A stretch of DNA of 64,000 bases from DASQBT01 sp963746955 (GTDB lineage Bacteria > Pseudomonadota > Gammaproteobacteria > Burkholderiales > Thiobacillaceae). The position numbers were made by a program, and so were the translations under genes. This document shows positions 24,785-34,146 of the stretch, in pieces. The notes beneath the pieces are model-generated. The model had not been told where the DNA came from, did no database searches, and saw nothing but the letters and a program-made list of their open reading frames with translations. Positions within the stretch are counted from its first letter, which is position 1; the number at the start of each line of letters is the position of its first letter. Where the stretch lies: NCBI GenBank assembly GCA_963746955.1, contig CAVVDR010000004.1, forward strand, positions 310,001 to 374,000, in the 5' to 3' direction.

Positions 24785-26510
24785 CCTAAATTCCTCTGTT
24801 AGCCCACATCAGAGGCCAAAGCTGGAGGAGCCAAGCCGAGGGGTAGTGGGTTTTTCGGCTTGGTCTGGATGATTTTGTCGATAATGTAGCGGAGCAGGGC
24901 ACGCCATCGCTCCGCTTTAGGCAACTGAGGCGCAGTTGCCAGAATATGGTCGAGACCCTCGCGGATATTGGCGATCATCGATTTGATCTGATCCCCCGCT
25001 GCATGGGTTAGCGTGAGCAGTAGCCGTGACTGGCCCGCATGCTGAGTCAGTCGGGCAACGCCGCTGAGCAGCATGGGGCGACTGGTGATGGCCTCCAGAC
25101 GTTTCTTCGGGTGAGCCAGGCGCACATACCAACTCCACCAGTTATGGATCAGTGCTACCGCCCGCGCCGAGAGGTTGCAGCGCTCAATGTCTTGCGTGGT
25201 GTAGCCGCCCCATCCCCATTGCCGTTTCAGTTCATCGAACCCGTTCTCGCAATCCGCCCGATCCCGATACAACTGGCCCATGGCTTCGAGTGCGTAATCC
25301 GTATTGGTCACCAGCACCACGTATTCCCAAACCTTGACCTTGTCTGAACGGTCCACGAAGTGCAGTTTCTGTTGCCCCTCGCTACTTGTCTCAACCACCA
25401 GATCTTCTTTGATTCGGCGGCGCAATACCACCACCCGTCGCGCAGCACTCCAGCCCGACAACTGAAGTTCGCCTTCCACCACGTCAAACCCCTGTCCGAC
25501 ATTCGTCCAGTCCCCGTGTCGCCACTTGCGCTCGATGAGACGCTTGACCCCGGCCGTCTGCCGAAGCTTGAACAGGTAGCGCTGTCCAAGTTCTTCCAGC
25601 TCGGTCATCACCCCCTCATTGCCAAAGGCGTTGTCGCCGCGCACCAGGGCCGGTCGCTCCTCAGGGGCGAGCCGTTCGATCCACTGGCGTAGACGGGGTA
25701 GACTGTACTTGGCTGCGCTGGCCTTGCCGCCTTGGACTTCGACATCGAGCACCAGGCGCAGGTTGCCGATCCAGTAGGTATGCAGCGTATGGCTTGGCCG
25801 TCCTCGCCGGGTGGGGTTGTAGCCAATTTCCGCTCCGGCCTGATGGCCGTACAGCGGCTTGACACTGGTATCGACATCCAATATCCAGGCGGTGCGCAGG
25901 GCTTCGCGGGTACTCTCACTCAAGGCGGTATCCATCCACGCCGTGCTCTTCGCCAATTGAGCCAAGCGGGCCGCCCGCTCTTCCTCGCTACAGTGCTTGG
26001 GTTGGCTCGGCGCCAGATGCGCCAGCGCACGGCGCAGGCTTTCATCGCTGACGATCTTGTTCATGCCCAGAATCTGCGGCGCGACTTCATCGCCGCGCAG
26101 CCCGGCAACGTGCGCATAGCGCCGCTGCCCATCCAGAATCGACAGTAGCCAGGTGCCCACCACATCCACGGCCGCCGGTGCGTTAGGACTGGTGTAGTCC
26201 ATCGGACACCCGTCGACCCAACGGGCAAATAAACCCGAGACTTCCAGAAACTCGGCAAAAAACGCCAACTGTCCCATAGCCGTCGCGCTTCCACCTTCGT
26301 CCCAGCGAACCTGAAACCGCCCCCCAGGGGTGGCAACACGCAATTCCACCGCCTCACGATCCCCTTCCTCCAGCACCTGATCGACCGCCTTGGCCAAGGC
26401 CTTTTGCTCAAATTTAACCTCACCCACCGGGTGACCCCCCTCTTCAGCTGTTAACCCGCATCAATACTGACGTTGCAGCAGTTTATGTGAATCCAACAGA
26501 GGAAAATAGG
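24785..26510 (-). mobile_element. IS1380-family insertion sequence
   Basis: About 1,726 bp. The ends are inverted: CCTAAATTCCTCTGTTAG at 24785 and, reversed from 26510, CCTATTTTCCTCTGTTGG. The flanks are direct repeats TTGAA at 24780-24784 and 26511-26515, a 5-bp target duplication. One full-length transposase gene lies inside, so the element appears intact and fairly recent. Confidence 0.85.
24799..26427 (-). CDS. IS1380-family transposase
   Basis: DDE transposase of 542 residues with no interruption. Visible features are the DVDTSVKPLYGHQAGAEIGY block (first Asp), RGDNAFGNEGV (second Asp) and YRDRADCENGFDELKRQWGW (Glu), the last being the IS1380 signature. Acidic and basic patches at both ends are typical of the family. 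It occupies nearly the entire element. Confidence 0.9.
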   Translation of the reverse strand: MGEVKFEQKALAKAVDQVLEEGDREAVELRVATPGGRFQVRWDEGGSATAMGQLAFFAEFLEVSGLFARWVDGCPMDYTSPNAPAAVDVVGTWLLSILDGQRRYAHVAGLRGDEVAPQILGMNKIVSDESLRRALAHLAPSQPKHCSEEERAARLAQLAKSTAWMDTALSESTREALRTAWILDVDTSVKPLYGHQAGAEIGYNPTRRGRPSHTLHTYWIGNLRLVLDVEVQGGKASAAKYSLPRLRQWIERLAPEERPALVRGDNAFGNEGVMTELEELGQRYLFKLRQTAGVKRLIERKWRHGDWTNVGQGFDVVEGELQLSGWSAARRVVVLRRRIKEDLVVETSSEGQQKLHFVDRSDKVKVWEYVVLVTNTDYALEAMGQLYRDRADCENGFDELKRQWGWGGYTTQDIERCNLSARAVALIHNWWSWYVRLAHPKKRLEAITSRPMLLSGVARLTQHAGQSRLLLTLTHAAGDQIKSMIANIREGLDHILATAPQLPKAERWRALLRYIIDKIIQTKPKNPLPLGLAPPALASDVG

Positions 26511-26515
26511 TTGAA

Positions 26516-26802
26516 GGATATTCCGATTAGGAGCGCTGCTGGATGGTTGAGAAGAGTCGTCGACCATATAGTGGGTAGACAGCCAGTGGGCATCTCAAAG
26601 GGGTCGGGAGTCTGAATTCACCCGTGCTAAATGCAGCTTTGACCTTGATCTCATCAAGACCGATATGCGGCGCATTGGTACCTTCCCGGACCCAGAACCC
26701 GACAGGCCGCGTTGGCTGACTTTGAGACGGCCAGTTGAAGATGCCATCACGCCGGAGTTTGGCCGTTTCAGTCATACGGCAGCAGCCGAGACTGGCTCCC
26801 AG
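26516..26802. other. Gap between IS1380 and the hydrolase pseudogene
   Basis: A minus-strand frame 26527-26775 is open (MTETAKLRRDGIFNWPSQSQ...). It has no ribosome-binding site or recognisable fold and I do not call it. Nothing else is seen. Confidence 0.35.
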
Positions 26803-27688
26803 TCAATTCGAGACGACAGATGTAAGAAATTCATGAACCGCGTCGGCAGTCTGTGTGGGGAACTCCTCATAAAACGAAAGCTTTCCACTTGGCAGCCGAA
26901 TTGCCTCCACATTTGCCATTTCCGCGAGTGCTTCCATCTCCGCCCTCGATTTTGGCGGGGCATTGTCTGAGAACGCAACCAATATCGGGTCAGCAATCCG
27001 GCGCACGGTGTCTAATTGCTCTTCACGTGCCGCAAAGGGATCAAGACAGCCCGTAACAAAGCGCGCTGAAGCATGGCGGGCACCAGGCGCTCGTGTCACC
27101 CCAAGCTTCTCATCAAAGCGATGTCCTTTGAGCCAGGCAGGATCTGCGTAGACGTGCCCGCGTGCCATCATGCCGATGACGAATTTGTTGACGTTCAAGC
27201 GATAGAGCATTGCTCCAAAGACAGGCAGGTCAAAAGCACGAGCAATCTTTGAGAATACTGGGCGACTGCCGCCGGCCATGGTGGGCAACGGCCCCCGCCA
27301 AGTAGGCGAAAGCAGAACGAGGCGGCCAGCCGAATGCTTATGTTTGCCCAACGTGCTTGATAACGTAGCCTGCTGCGTGGCCTGCCGCAATTGTCGCGAA
27401 GGGCGCCGGTACGATATCCGAGAGCAGGTGCGCGAGAAACGCTTCGTAAATTTCGGCTTGCCAGTCGAGGTATGGCTTTGGTCGATCGCCAAATCCAGGC
27501 CAGTCGACGGCAATGGTTGTGAATGACTTTGCCAGCCGCTCCTGCAGTGGCCGCATTTCTCGTCGTGTGGAAATCGAACTGAGCGCGGGCAGAAGAAGAA
27601 CGGTTTGACCCCTACCCATCCGGTCGAGGCCGATGGATAGATCAACGCCGTCATGGCGCCAGCCTATTTCGTTGCGCTCCGCTGCCAT
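26803..27688 (-). pseudogene. Frameshifted alpha/beta-hydrolase
   Basis: Two minus-strand frames join into one hydrolase. The N-terminal part (27688 to about 27345) has GQTVLLLPALSSIS, AVDWPGFGDRP and the elbow region ATIAAGHAAGYVIKH. The C-terminal part (about 27345 to 26803) has KHKHSAGRLVLLSPTWRG, then DPILVAF and the late FYEEFPTQTADAV. One extra base near 27345 (CACGTTGGGCAAA read for CAC TTG GGC AAA) breaks the frame. The nucleophile-elbow serine of GxSxG is Ala (GHAAG), so even the ancestor may have been a non-hydrolytic member. A single sequencing error could also explain the shift. Confidence 0.7.
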
Positions 27689-27695
27689 TCCTGGA

Positions 27696-28130
27696 TTACC
27701 GCTCAGTGGGCGCCACTCGGAGTGGCACGTGTGGTCCGTAATTAAACATAAATTTCTGAGATAAGCGTTTCTTGTTGTCTTCGTACCGCTTCAATAGTTC
27801 CCCTCCATGCGATAGCCCGTGTGGCCCATGCTGGTGTCCGTAGCCTCGACGTCGATCACCCCGCTCACCCATGACCCCACGACGCTCAAAGCGTGTTGAC
27901 TGCTCTCGATTACGAAGAGACATTCAACGCTCATGTTGTGACAGGCGGGTCAGGGTCGTTCTGGGACGATAGCCACGCAAATTTTCCAAACTGGTTAGTT
28001 GCGCAATTGCTTGTTGGCCCACAATGCTTTGAATCTGTTCTACTCCTTGATGTAGTGATTCGCGCATTCCACTAGGACTTGTTGCTTGGATGTATCGTCG
28101 CATTTTGCAGGTCTCTCGTAGAACTTGTTC
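27696..28130 (-). other. Region with two weak minus-strand small frames
   Basis: 27696-27872 (MGERGDRRRGYGHQHGPHGL..., His-rich) and 27924-28102 (MRRYIQATSPSGMRESLHQG...) are both open. Neither has a strong ribosome-binding site or known family. The second could be a small helical protein downstream of the DUF4389 gene. Confidence 0.3.
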
Positions 28131-28140
28131 CAAGCTCAGA

Positions 28141-28434
28141 TTATTGCAAGTGGGAATCTTCGGATGACGGCCAAGCACTGAACGGAAATGGCACTTCCTC
28201 CGTCGCAAAGCTCTCGAAGTCCGCAATCTGTCTGACGTAAAGCCCGAGGCTTTGGCCGAAGACGATCAATCGCGCATTGGGGGTGTTGTTCATCAGTGCC
28301 AGGACGAACTGAATGACGGCGCTCAGGGCCAGCAAAGTTCCAGAAATCTGAAAGCCCATGGCCATCAAGATCATGAGGAGGCCGCGCACCCAGATGTTGC
28401 GCTTTCCGGCGGTGTTGGCGGGGATGTCGGTCAT
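28141..28434 (-). CDS. DUF4389 family membrane protein
   Basis: A 97-residue protein matching DUF4389: NIWVRGLLMILMAMGFQISG, a second hydrophobic span (LSAVIQFVLALM), then NARLIVFGQSLGLYVRQIAD and the terminal FATEEVPFPFSAWP. ATG 28434 has GGGAGGGCACA in front. Function is unknown; it is usually a lone housekeeping-like membrane protein in gammaproteobacteria and betaproteobacteria. Confidence 0.8.
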   Translation of the reverse strand: MTDIPANTAGKRNIWVRGLLMILMAMGFQISGTLLALSAVIQFVLALMNNTPNARLIVFGQSLGLYVRQIADFESFATEEVPFPFSAWPSSEDSHLQ

Positions 28435-28503
28435 TGTGCCCTCCCGGCGGCGGTGAAAATGAGTCATTTTCCATCAGCACAGGAGCATAAGCAAAAAAGC
28501 TGG

Positions 28504-28567
28504 CCGTTCAATACCGAACCCACTCGCGCCCCTCAATACAGACCCCAGAAATGCAAAAGGCCACCCC
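28504..28567. repeat. Paired CAATACMGAMCCC repeat plus half terminator module
   Basis: Two similar words lie 27 bp apart (GTTCAATACCGAACCC and CCTCAATACAGACCCC), followed by CAGAAATGCAAAAGGCCACCCC. The last part equals the outer half of the tRNA-Phe terminator modules at 37.9 and 42.9 kb. The same pairing recurs at 39015-39096. It abuts the breakpoint of the truncated transposase. Confidence 0.55.
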
Positions 28568-28570
28568 TGG

Positions 28571-29387
28571 CTCCAGTTCTTCTGCTCCACATGGGCGTTG
28601 TCGTTCTTCCTGTAGGGTCGTGAGCGGGTGAACGACGGCTGGCCGGGGTGGCCGCTGAAGTAGCGTACCAGGTGATGGTTGAGGAATTCGGAGCCATTGT
28701 CGCAATCGAAGCCCTTGAGCGGGAACGGCAGTGCCGTCTCAATGGCCTTGATTTGAGCGATGACACCGACAGAGCCCTTGTTCCAGGTGGCCCGGCACTC
28801 AGTCCAACCGGTGAGAATGTCGGTCATGGTCAGGCTCCGGGCGAAGTCGCCGGCCAGAGAATTTCCGCAATGGGCAACCGTGTCGGCTTCGATGAAGCCG
28901 GGCTGGGTGACATCCCAATGCTCACAGCGGATGGGGATGTGTTTCAAGAGCTTGGTGCCCGGTTTGGTGCCGCATAGTCCCTTGGGATGCGCGACACGGG
29001 CCGCCTTGAGGAGGCGGTCCAGGGTGCTGGCGGAAGCGGCCAGCAGGCCTGCGTGGGCGGCTTCGGGCAGTGCGCCATGGTCTGGCTCATAGTAGGGCAA
29101 CCACAAGGGCAACGCGACCTTCAGCCGCTTGCCACACAACTGGTCCGAGGCCATCCAGATCCGGCGGAGGGCTTCGAGAAGTTGCGGTGATCGTAGCGGG
29201 GTTTGCGGCCGCTACGGCGAGGGGTTGATGCCGGCTTCTTCCGCCCGAGCAGCCGGATCGCATACTTCCGGTGATAACCACAGACGGCGCAGAACTCATC
29301 CAGTATCCTCGCCGTGCCGGCTCGTTTCGCCTTGCGGTAACGGCCACGGATCGCTTCCAGATAGGCCCGTCGCTCGTGTTTGCCCAT
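28571..29387 (-). pseudogene. Truncated, frameshifted integrase-core transposase
   Basis: An rve-type (integrase catalytic core) transposase. The 5' part (29387 to about 29196) reads AYLEAIRGRYRKAK, DEFCAVCGYHRKYAIRLLG. After a 1-nt shift the next frame gives LLEALRRIWMASDQLC, WDVTQPGFIEADTVAHCGN and FDCDNGSEFLNHHLVRYF, with the catalytic Asp/Asp region. The reading then stops matching just after DNAHVEQKNW, where the sequence enters the GGCCACCCC repeat at 28555-28567. About a third of the protein is missing, so it is dead. Confidence 0.8.
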
Positions 29388-29553
29388 GATCGGTAACCTC
29401 CATTTCGTCGGTTACCCGCAATTTGAGTCAACGTACCTGTCCGTCTACTCCGTTCGGTTACATTCTTTGTGAGGCAATTCGCGTGACGCGTGCCAACCGT
29501 GCGCTTCCATCCAAAGTGGGCTATAGATATAGTTTGCGATCTGGGGGTACGCC
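29388..29553. other. Left flank of the broken transposase and DUF302 promoter region
   Basis: Holds GGTAACCTCCATTTCGTCGG and GGTTACCCGCAATTTGAGTC, probably the remaining terminal region of the truncated element. No gene is seen. Confidence 0.35.
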
Positions 29554-30090
29554 ATGAAACACCTGACACACATTCTCCAAGCTTGGTTTATCGGATTGTC
29601 CCTGGTCATGGCTGCTCCGGCCTCGGCAGGAGACGTACAAAAGCACGGTGGTGCCTACTATATACGCCTGCCGGCCACCGTCGATTTCGCGCAGGTGGTG
29701 AACCGTCTGCAGACCGAAATCCAGGCCAAGAACTGGGAAGTGCTCAAGGTGCAGGATGTGGACGAGGGTCTCAAGGCCAACTACCACATGAACATTCAGA
29801 ACAAGGTCGTCTATGCGTGCAAATCCCAGTACCTGGCGCAGGCCATCAAGGAAGATCCGAATATCACGCTGATCGTTCCCTGTCGCTTTGCGGTGTATCG
29901 CGTGGATGCCTCCGGAAAGGCTGCCGGCGGAAAGCCGGGCAAGGCGGGGAAAATAATCGTTGGCATTTCGGATCCGGCGGAGGAAGCCCGCCACCTGGGC
30001 ATCAGGCAGATGGAAGCCGCCAAGGCAGCCAGCAAGGAACTACAGGAAGTCCTGCAGGCCGTGGCTGACGATGTTCTCAAGATGAAGTAG
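29554..30090 (+). CDS. Secreted DUF302 protein
   Basis: A 178-residue exported protein: signal peptide (MKHLTHILQAWFIGLSLVMA, cleavage near ASA), then a DUF302 fold with DFAQVVNRLQTEIQAKNWEV, VVYACKSQYLAQAIKEDPNI and LIVPCRFAVYRVD. Two cysteines (in ACKS and PCRF) are conserved-looking and may form a disulfide or ligand site. The C-terminal third is a charged helix. Function unknown. It is followed by the nitroreductase gene in the same direction, about 100 bp away. Confidence 0.8.
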   Translation: MKHLTHILQAWFIGLSLVMAAPASAGDVQKHGGAYYIRLPATVDFAQVVNRLQTEIQAKNWEVLKVQDVDEGLKANYHMNIQNKVVYACKSQYLAQAIKEDPNITLIVPCRFAVYRVDASGKAAGGKPGKAGKIIVGISDPAEEARHLGIRQMEAAKAASKELQEVLQAVADDVLKMK

Positions 30091-30187
30091 GGCGTGAGGT
30101 ACCATTATCCAAGCCTCGTGGATTGGCAAGGGCCACGCAGTACGGGGTGCTTGCGAAAGCGCCTGCCTATTCCATAGGGTACCGACT

Positions 30188-30838
30188 GTGGTCAAGTGGA
30201 TGTCGACAGTCTTGCTAACGGTGAGCATCATGGGGTCGGCGCTGGCGCAGGAACACATTGCAATCAAGCTGCTGCCGCCCGAGATGGAGGGCGGCAAGCC
30301 GTTCATGCAGATCTTGAAGGAACGACACTCAACGCGTGAGTTTGCGACCAAGCCGCTACCACCCGAGATTCTCTCAAACCTGATTTGGGCCGCGTTCGGC
30401 GTGAACAGGCCCGACTCGGGCAAGCGCACTGCGCCCTCGGCGCGCGACTGGCGCGAAATCGACGTTTATTTGGTATTGCAAGATGGCGCCTATCGCTACG
30501 ACCCTCAGGCCCACGCACTGACACTCGTGGTGGCGAAGGATATCCGCAAGCTCACTGGGGTACAGGACTTTGTAGCAACGGCCCCGTTGAACCTGGTTTA
30601 TGTGGCAGACCTTGACAGGATGAGGGATGCCACGACGGAGCAGCAAACGTTCTATGCGGCAGCGGACACCGGTTTCATCGCCCAGAACGTGTATCTCTTT
30701 TGTGCCTCGACTGGCCTCGGCACGGTGGTGCGCGCCTCGGTAGACCGTGACGCCCTGGGTGCCGCGTTGGGGCTGAACAGTCGTCAAAGAATTATCCTCG
30801 CGCAAACCGTAGGCTATCCGGTCGGCAATGCGCCATAG
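30188..30838 (+). CDS. SagB/ThcOx-type nitroreductase-family protein, exported
   Basis: A flavin-dependent oxidoreductase fold of 216 residues with a signal-like N-terminus (MSTVLLTVSIMGSALA). SagB-type hallmarks are LKERHSTREFATKPLPPEIL (FMN phosphate-binding Arg), NRPDSGKRTAPSARDWREID and DTGFIAQNVYLFCASTGLGT near residue 160. Exported members of this family occur singly; the substrate is unknown. GTG 30188 is used; ATG 30200 is an alternative. Confidence 0.85.
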   Translation: MVKWMSTVLLTVSIMGSALAQEHIAIKLLPPEMEGGKPFMQILKERHSTREFATKPLPPEILSNLIWAAFGVNRPDSGKRTAPSARDWREIDVYLVLQDGAYRYDPQAHALTLVVAKDIRKLTGVQDFVATAPLNLVYVADLDRMRDATTEQQTFYAAADTGFIAQNVYLFCASTGLGTVVRASVDRDALGAALGLNSRQRIILAQTVGYPVGNAP

Positions 30839-31075
30839 CGAACCGGCTTGATGCTGCTGGCCGGATCAGTCCTGTAGACCGGTCGTTCCATAAACCATCT
30901 TCCGGCTCAGGCATTGACGGCTATTGGCCGACAGCAGGCTTTCCGTATCAACGCTGAGCGGTGTTGATGCTTCCCGAGCAAAGCGTACTTCGCGACGCTC
31001 GAATCTGTGTTGAAACACCTGTTCGTACTTGGATCGGTGCCATCCTTGATCTCGACACAGACGTTTAGCCTATGA
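30839..31075. other. Intergenic region between convergent genes
   Basis: No gene or clear terminator is seen. Confidence 0.4.
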
Positions 31076-31699
31076 TTAGCCTGCAGTTCGCCCTGCGTAG
31101 TATTGCGCGATGGCCAGAAGCATGGCGATACGGTTCATATATGCCTTGAGCATTGGCGCCTCGGCCTCAACCAAGTCACTTGGAATGTGATCCAGAACTC
31201 CAGAACTAAGCCAGCGCAGGATAACCAAGGCTTTCAGGTCGGCAATGGTCAGACGATTGTCCGCGAAGAACTCCCCTCCACGGTACTCAAGCTGATTCTG
31301 TAGCCAGCGCAAATATCGGGGCAATGGACCTTTTACCAGGGCCTCCCGAGCACTTTTCAGGGCATCTCCCGTCATCCCGAAAGTTGCCCCAATCTTGATG
31401 TTGATGTCTTCCAGCGCAGCCATGACCTCGTCGCATAACAAGGCCTGAAACTCGTCTACGGGATACAGGCCGGCCAGTTTTCCGACATAGCGCGTAATCG
31501 CGTCACTTTGGGTGATCTGCACATCATTGACGTGAAGCGTCGGCACCTGATTTAGTGGGGTTGTCTTACTGATTTCGGGAAAATCCTTGGGTACAAACCG
31601 ATGGTCCTCAAACGGAATTCCACCAATATGCATGGCCAGCCGAGCCGGCTCTGCTCGTCCACCGGAAAAGTCGAAATAAGTCAGCTTCAGCTTATTCAT
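31076..31699 (-). CDS. Glutathione S-transferase family protein
   Basis: Cytosolic GST of 207 residues. The thioredoxin-like N-terminal domain has LTYFDFSGGRAEPARLAMHI, matching sigma/mu-type enzymes (Tyr at the catalytic position), then NQVPTLHVNDVQITQSDAIT, the cis-Pro and glutathione-contacting Ser. The all-helical C-terminal domain follows with NRLTIADLKAL, the N-capping box. ATG 31699 is chosen because AAGAAGGACGACAA precedes it. Probably detoxifies electrophiles; substrate unknown. Confidence 0.88.
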   Translation of the reverse strand: MNKLKLTYFDFSGGRAEPARLAMHIGGIPFEDHRFVPKDFPEISKTTPLNQVPTLHVNDVQITQSDAITRYVGKLAGLYPVDEFQALLCDEVMAALEDINIKIGATFGMTGDALKSAREALVKGPLPRYLRWLQNQLEYRGGEFFADNRLTIADLKALVILRWLSSGVLDHIPSDLVEAEAPMLKAYMNRIAMLLAIAQYYAGRTAG

Positions 31700-31882
31700 T
31701 TGTCGTCCTTCTTGGGTTTCAAACGGAGGGCCGGAAGACCTGTTGCCATTGGGCAATTGCCAGTTGTCTTCATGATAACCAATACTTGATCAAATTGATC
31801 GCGATAACAGGTCAAGGTGATATTGGCGAGGCAGCTTGCCACCGAGAGCCAGACTGCACTCCCAGTGACAGCCACCCCACGC

Positions 31883-32062
31883 TCACCCCACCTTGTTGAT
31901 GGCCTCCATGATCTTCAGCGATGCACTGTTCGTGGCATTCTGAAGGGTCTTGGATGACAGGTGAGCATACCTCTGCGTCACACGGCTGTCGGCATGCCCC
32001 AGCACCTGTTGCACTTCGTACAGGCTACGACCAACATTCACCAGCATGGACGCGAAAGAGTG
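31883..32062 (-). pseudogene. 3' fragment of a tyrosine integrase split by the RIT element
   Basis: Reads RHSFASMLVNVGRSLYEVQQ then VLGHADSRVTQRYAHLS: the end of the conserved LRHSFA box, the second His and the catalytic Tyr region of a phage-type integrase. It lacks everything before the Arg-His. The matching upstream part, ending in HDLRH, lies at 35695-35975 on the other side of the three-recombinase element. Confidence 0.8.
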
Positions 32063-32090
32063 CCTGTAATTCCGCATGCGGAATTAGCGC

Positions 32091-32271
32091 CATAATTCCG
32101 AGTCCCGGATTATTCCGCATACCGATCTCCGGGGGCTGAAATCCCCGTAGAATACGCAGCCAAGGCCACCACCAATGCGGAATAATCAGAGGCTCTTCAA
32201 GAAGGCCAGTAGGCGATCATTGGGACGGAAACGCGGTGCGCGCACGTTGGTGGTCGCGGCCTTGGCCAACG
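32091..32271 (+). repeat. RIT terminal inverted repeat, left
   Basis: Near-exact reverse complement of 35514-35694. It contains an inner inverted pair, GGATTATTCCGCAT (32107) and ATGCGGAATAATC (32174), and the last 28 or so codons of the third recombinase gene. Confidence 0.8.
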
Positions 32272-33196
32272 CCTGTTCTTTGAGTTGCATGTCCGCCTGG
32301 AAATAAATGGCAGTCGTTTCCACCGATTCGTGACCGAGCCAGAGCGCGATGACCACACGATCTGCGCCATGGTGCAGCAAATTCATCGCCAGCGAATGTC
32401 TCAAACTGTGTGGCGTGACGTTCTTGCCGATGAGTGAGGGGCAGTGAAGGCGCGCTACGGCGAGATGCTTGTTCAGCAGGTATTCCAGACTGTCATGGCT
32501 CAACGCTGTGCCACGCAGCGATTTAAAGATCGGGTCGGACGGTGGGTACTGGCATTCGCGTAGCCAACTCCGCAGCACCGCCACGGTATTTTTGCGCAGC
32601 GGTGTACAGCGCTCCTTTCGCCCCTTTCCCATACAGCGTACATGCGCGCCGGCGCCCAGTACAAAGTCTTGACCGCGCAGGCCGAGGAGTTCCGATGCGC
32701 GCAGCCCTGTTCGCAAGGCCAATAGGAGCAGGGCTCTATCCCGTCGCCCGATCCAGGTCGTGAGGTCAGGCGCGGCGAGTAGTGCGTCCGCTTCATCCGG
32801 TGTCAGGTAAGCAATTGGTCGGCGCACATAGCGTTTGCTCGGCATGGCGAGAACGCATTGCGCCACGGCGCTATACTCCGGTGCGTGCAGGGCGACATAG
32901 CGGAAGAAGGAATGAATGGCGGCCAGGCGTGCATTACGGCTGCGGACGCTATTGTCGCGGTCCTGCTCGAGATGATCGAGGAACACACCGACAAACGCCG
33001 CATCCAAGTCGGGCAGCGACAGTGCTGAGGGTGATTTGCGCAGGCGCTGCTGAGCAAACTGCAGGAGTAAGCGAAAGGTATCGCGGTAACTGGCGATGGT
33101 GTGTGAACTGACCTGCCGCTGGCGCAGGAGTCGATCCAGGAAGAACGACTCCAGGAGCGCGGAGAAAGTGCTGACTCCATTTTGAATTGTGTTCAT
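32186..33196 (-). CDS. RIT element recombinase, third gene (RitC-like)
   Basis: Tyrosine recombinase of 336 residues from the ATG at 33196, which overlaps the stop of the preceding gene (ATGA). N-terminal SAM-like domain (SSHTIASYRDTFRLLLQFAQ). Catalytic region: ALRTGLRASELLGL (Arg I), TPHSLRHSLAMNLL (HxLR), LWLGHESVETTAIY (His and the Tyr nucleophile). All six family positions look intact. Its last codons lie in the left terminal repeat. Confidence 0.88.
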   Translation of the reverse strand: MNTIQNGVSTFSALLESFFLDRLLRQRQVSSHTIASYRDTFRLLLQFAQQRLRKSPSALSLPDLDAAFVGVFLDHLEQDRDNSVRSRNARLAAIHSFFRYVALHAPEYSAVAQCVLAMPSKRYVRRPIAYLTPDEADALLAAPDLTTWIGRRDRALLLLALRTGLRASELLGLRGQDFVLGAGAHVRCMGKGRKERCTPLRKNTVAVLRSWLRECQYPPSDPIFKSLRGTALSHDSLEYLLNKHLAVARLHCPSLIGKNVTPHSLRHSLAMNLLHHGADRVVIALWLGHESVETTAIYFQADMQLKEQALAKAATTNVRAPRFRPNDRLLAFLKSL

Positions 33197-34146
33197 GGCC
33201 GCATCCCCCGCTCGGAGCGTGCTACCCGGCGCATTACGTAGTGCATCAGTTGCGGCGTCGCGGTGAGATACCAATAGGTATCGGTAATGTGGGCATGTCC
33301 GAGATAGGTGGAAAGTTCCGGCAGGTGCCGTTCGACATCGACGCCGCGGCGATGCCACTCGGTCAGTGTGTTGATGGCCAGTCGATGCCGAAAGTCCAGC
33401 AGACGAGGTCCGCGTGAATCATCCGGGCCGCGCAGGCCGATCTGGCGAGACAATTTGACGAAGGTCCAGCGCACGACGCAATCCGTCAGGCGAGTACCAG
33501 CGTCCGAGAGGAAGAAGCTCGGACTATCTGGGTAACGGCACAAACGATCCCGGCGCTTTGCATAGCGTTGCAACGCCGATTGCGTGGTGGGATGCACCGG
33601 CACATAACGCGACTTACCGAATTTGCTCTCGCGAATCGTCAGTACGCCATTGACGAGATCGACATCGTTTCGATCCAGATACAAGGCTTCATTGGTGCGC
33701 AGACCGGTGGCAACATACAAGCCGAATAGCGTGGCATAAGTATGCGGTCGCAGACCGGTCGCCGATGGCAGTTGCCGTGCCACCTCAAGCAAGAGGCCGA
33801 TGTCTTCGTCGCGATAAATATAGGGCTCCGGACGTTGTAACTGATACGGTAGCAAGTCCGGTGATGGCACGAGCGTGCGTGGATCGCTCGCGCTGCAGTA
33901 CTGCGCAAACCGACGCACCATGCCTAAGCGGTTGGCCCATTGCGCCGGCTGCGCATTGGCAGGCTGAGTCGCCCACGCCAGAGCGAGATCGGTGGTGATG
34001 TACGTTGCGCCCGCAGCATCGGCGAAGTCGACGAAGCGTTGCAGCAAACGTCCGGGCAACCGCAACTTGACGCCGAGGGCACGGCGGAGCGCCAGATACT
34101 GATCGAGCGAAGCTTGTAACGACGTGGCAGGGGGTGATTTCCTCAT
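33193..34146 (-). CDS. RIT element recombinase, second gene (RitB-like)
   Basis: Tyrosine recombinase of 317 residues. Catalytic blocks: YVATGLRTNEALYLDRNDVD (Arg I), LLDFRHRLAINTLTEWHRRG (second Arg region, DFRH for the usual HDLRH) and TYLGHAHITDTYWYL (His and Tyr). Overlaps both neighbours by 4 nt, so the three proteins are probably made together, as RIT elements require three different recombinases. Confidence 0.88.
   Translation of the reverse strand: MRKSPPATSLQASLDQYLALRRALGVKLRLPGRLLQRFVDFADAAGATYITTDLALAWATQPANAQPAQWANRLGMVRRFAQYCSASDPRTLVPSPDLLPYQLQRPEPYIYRDEDIGLLLEVARQLPSATGLRPHTYATLFGLYVATGLRTNEALYLDRNDVDLVNGVLTIRESKFGKSRYVPVHPTTQSALQRYAKRRDRLCRYPDSPSFFLSDAGTRLTDCVVRWTFVKLSRQIGLRGPDDSRGPRLLDFRHRLAINTLTEWHRRGVDVERHLPELSTYLGHAHITDTYWYLTATPQLMHYVMRRVARSERGMRP

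Noticed and set aside
26527..26775. A minus-strand 82-residue frame beginning MTETAKL, reminiscent of some antitoxins
   Set aside because: Only the first few residues resemble an antitoxin; there is no toxin partner or ribosome-binding site, and the rest is featureless.
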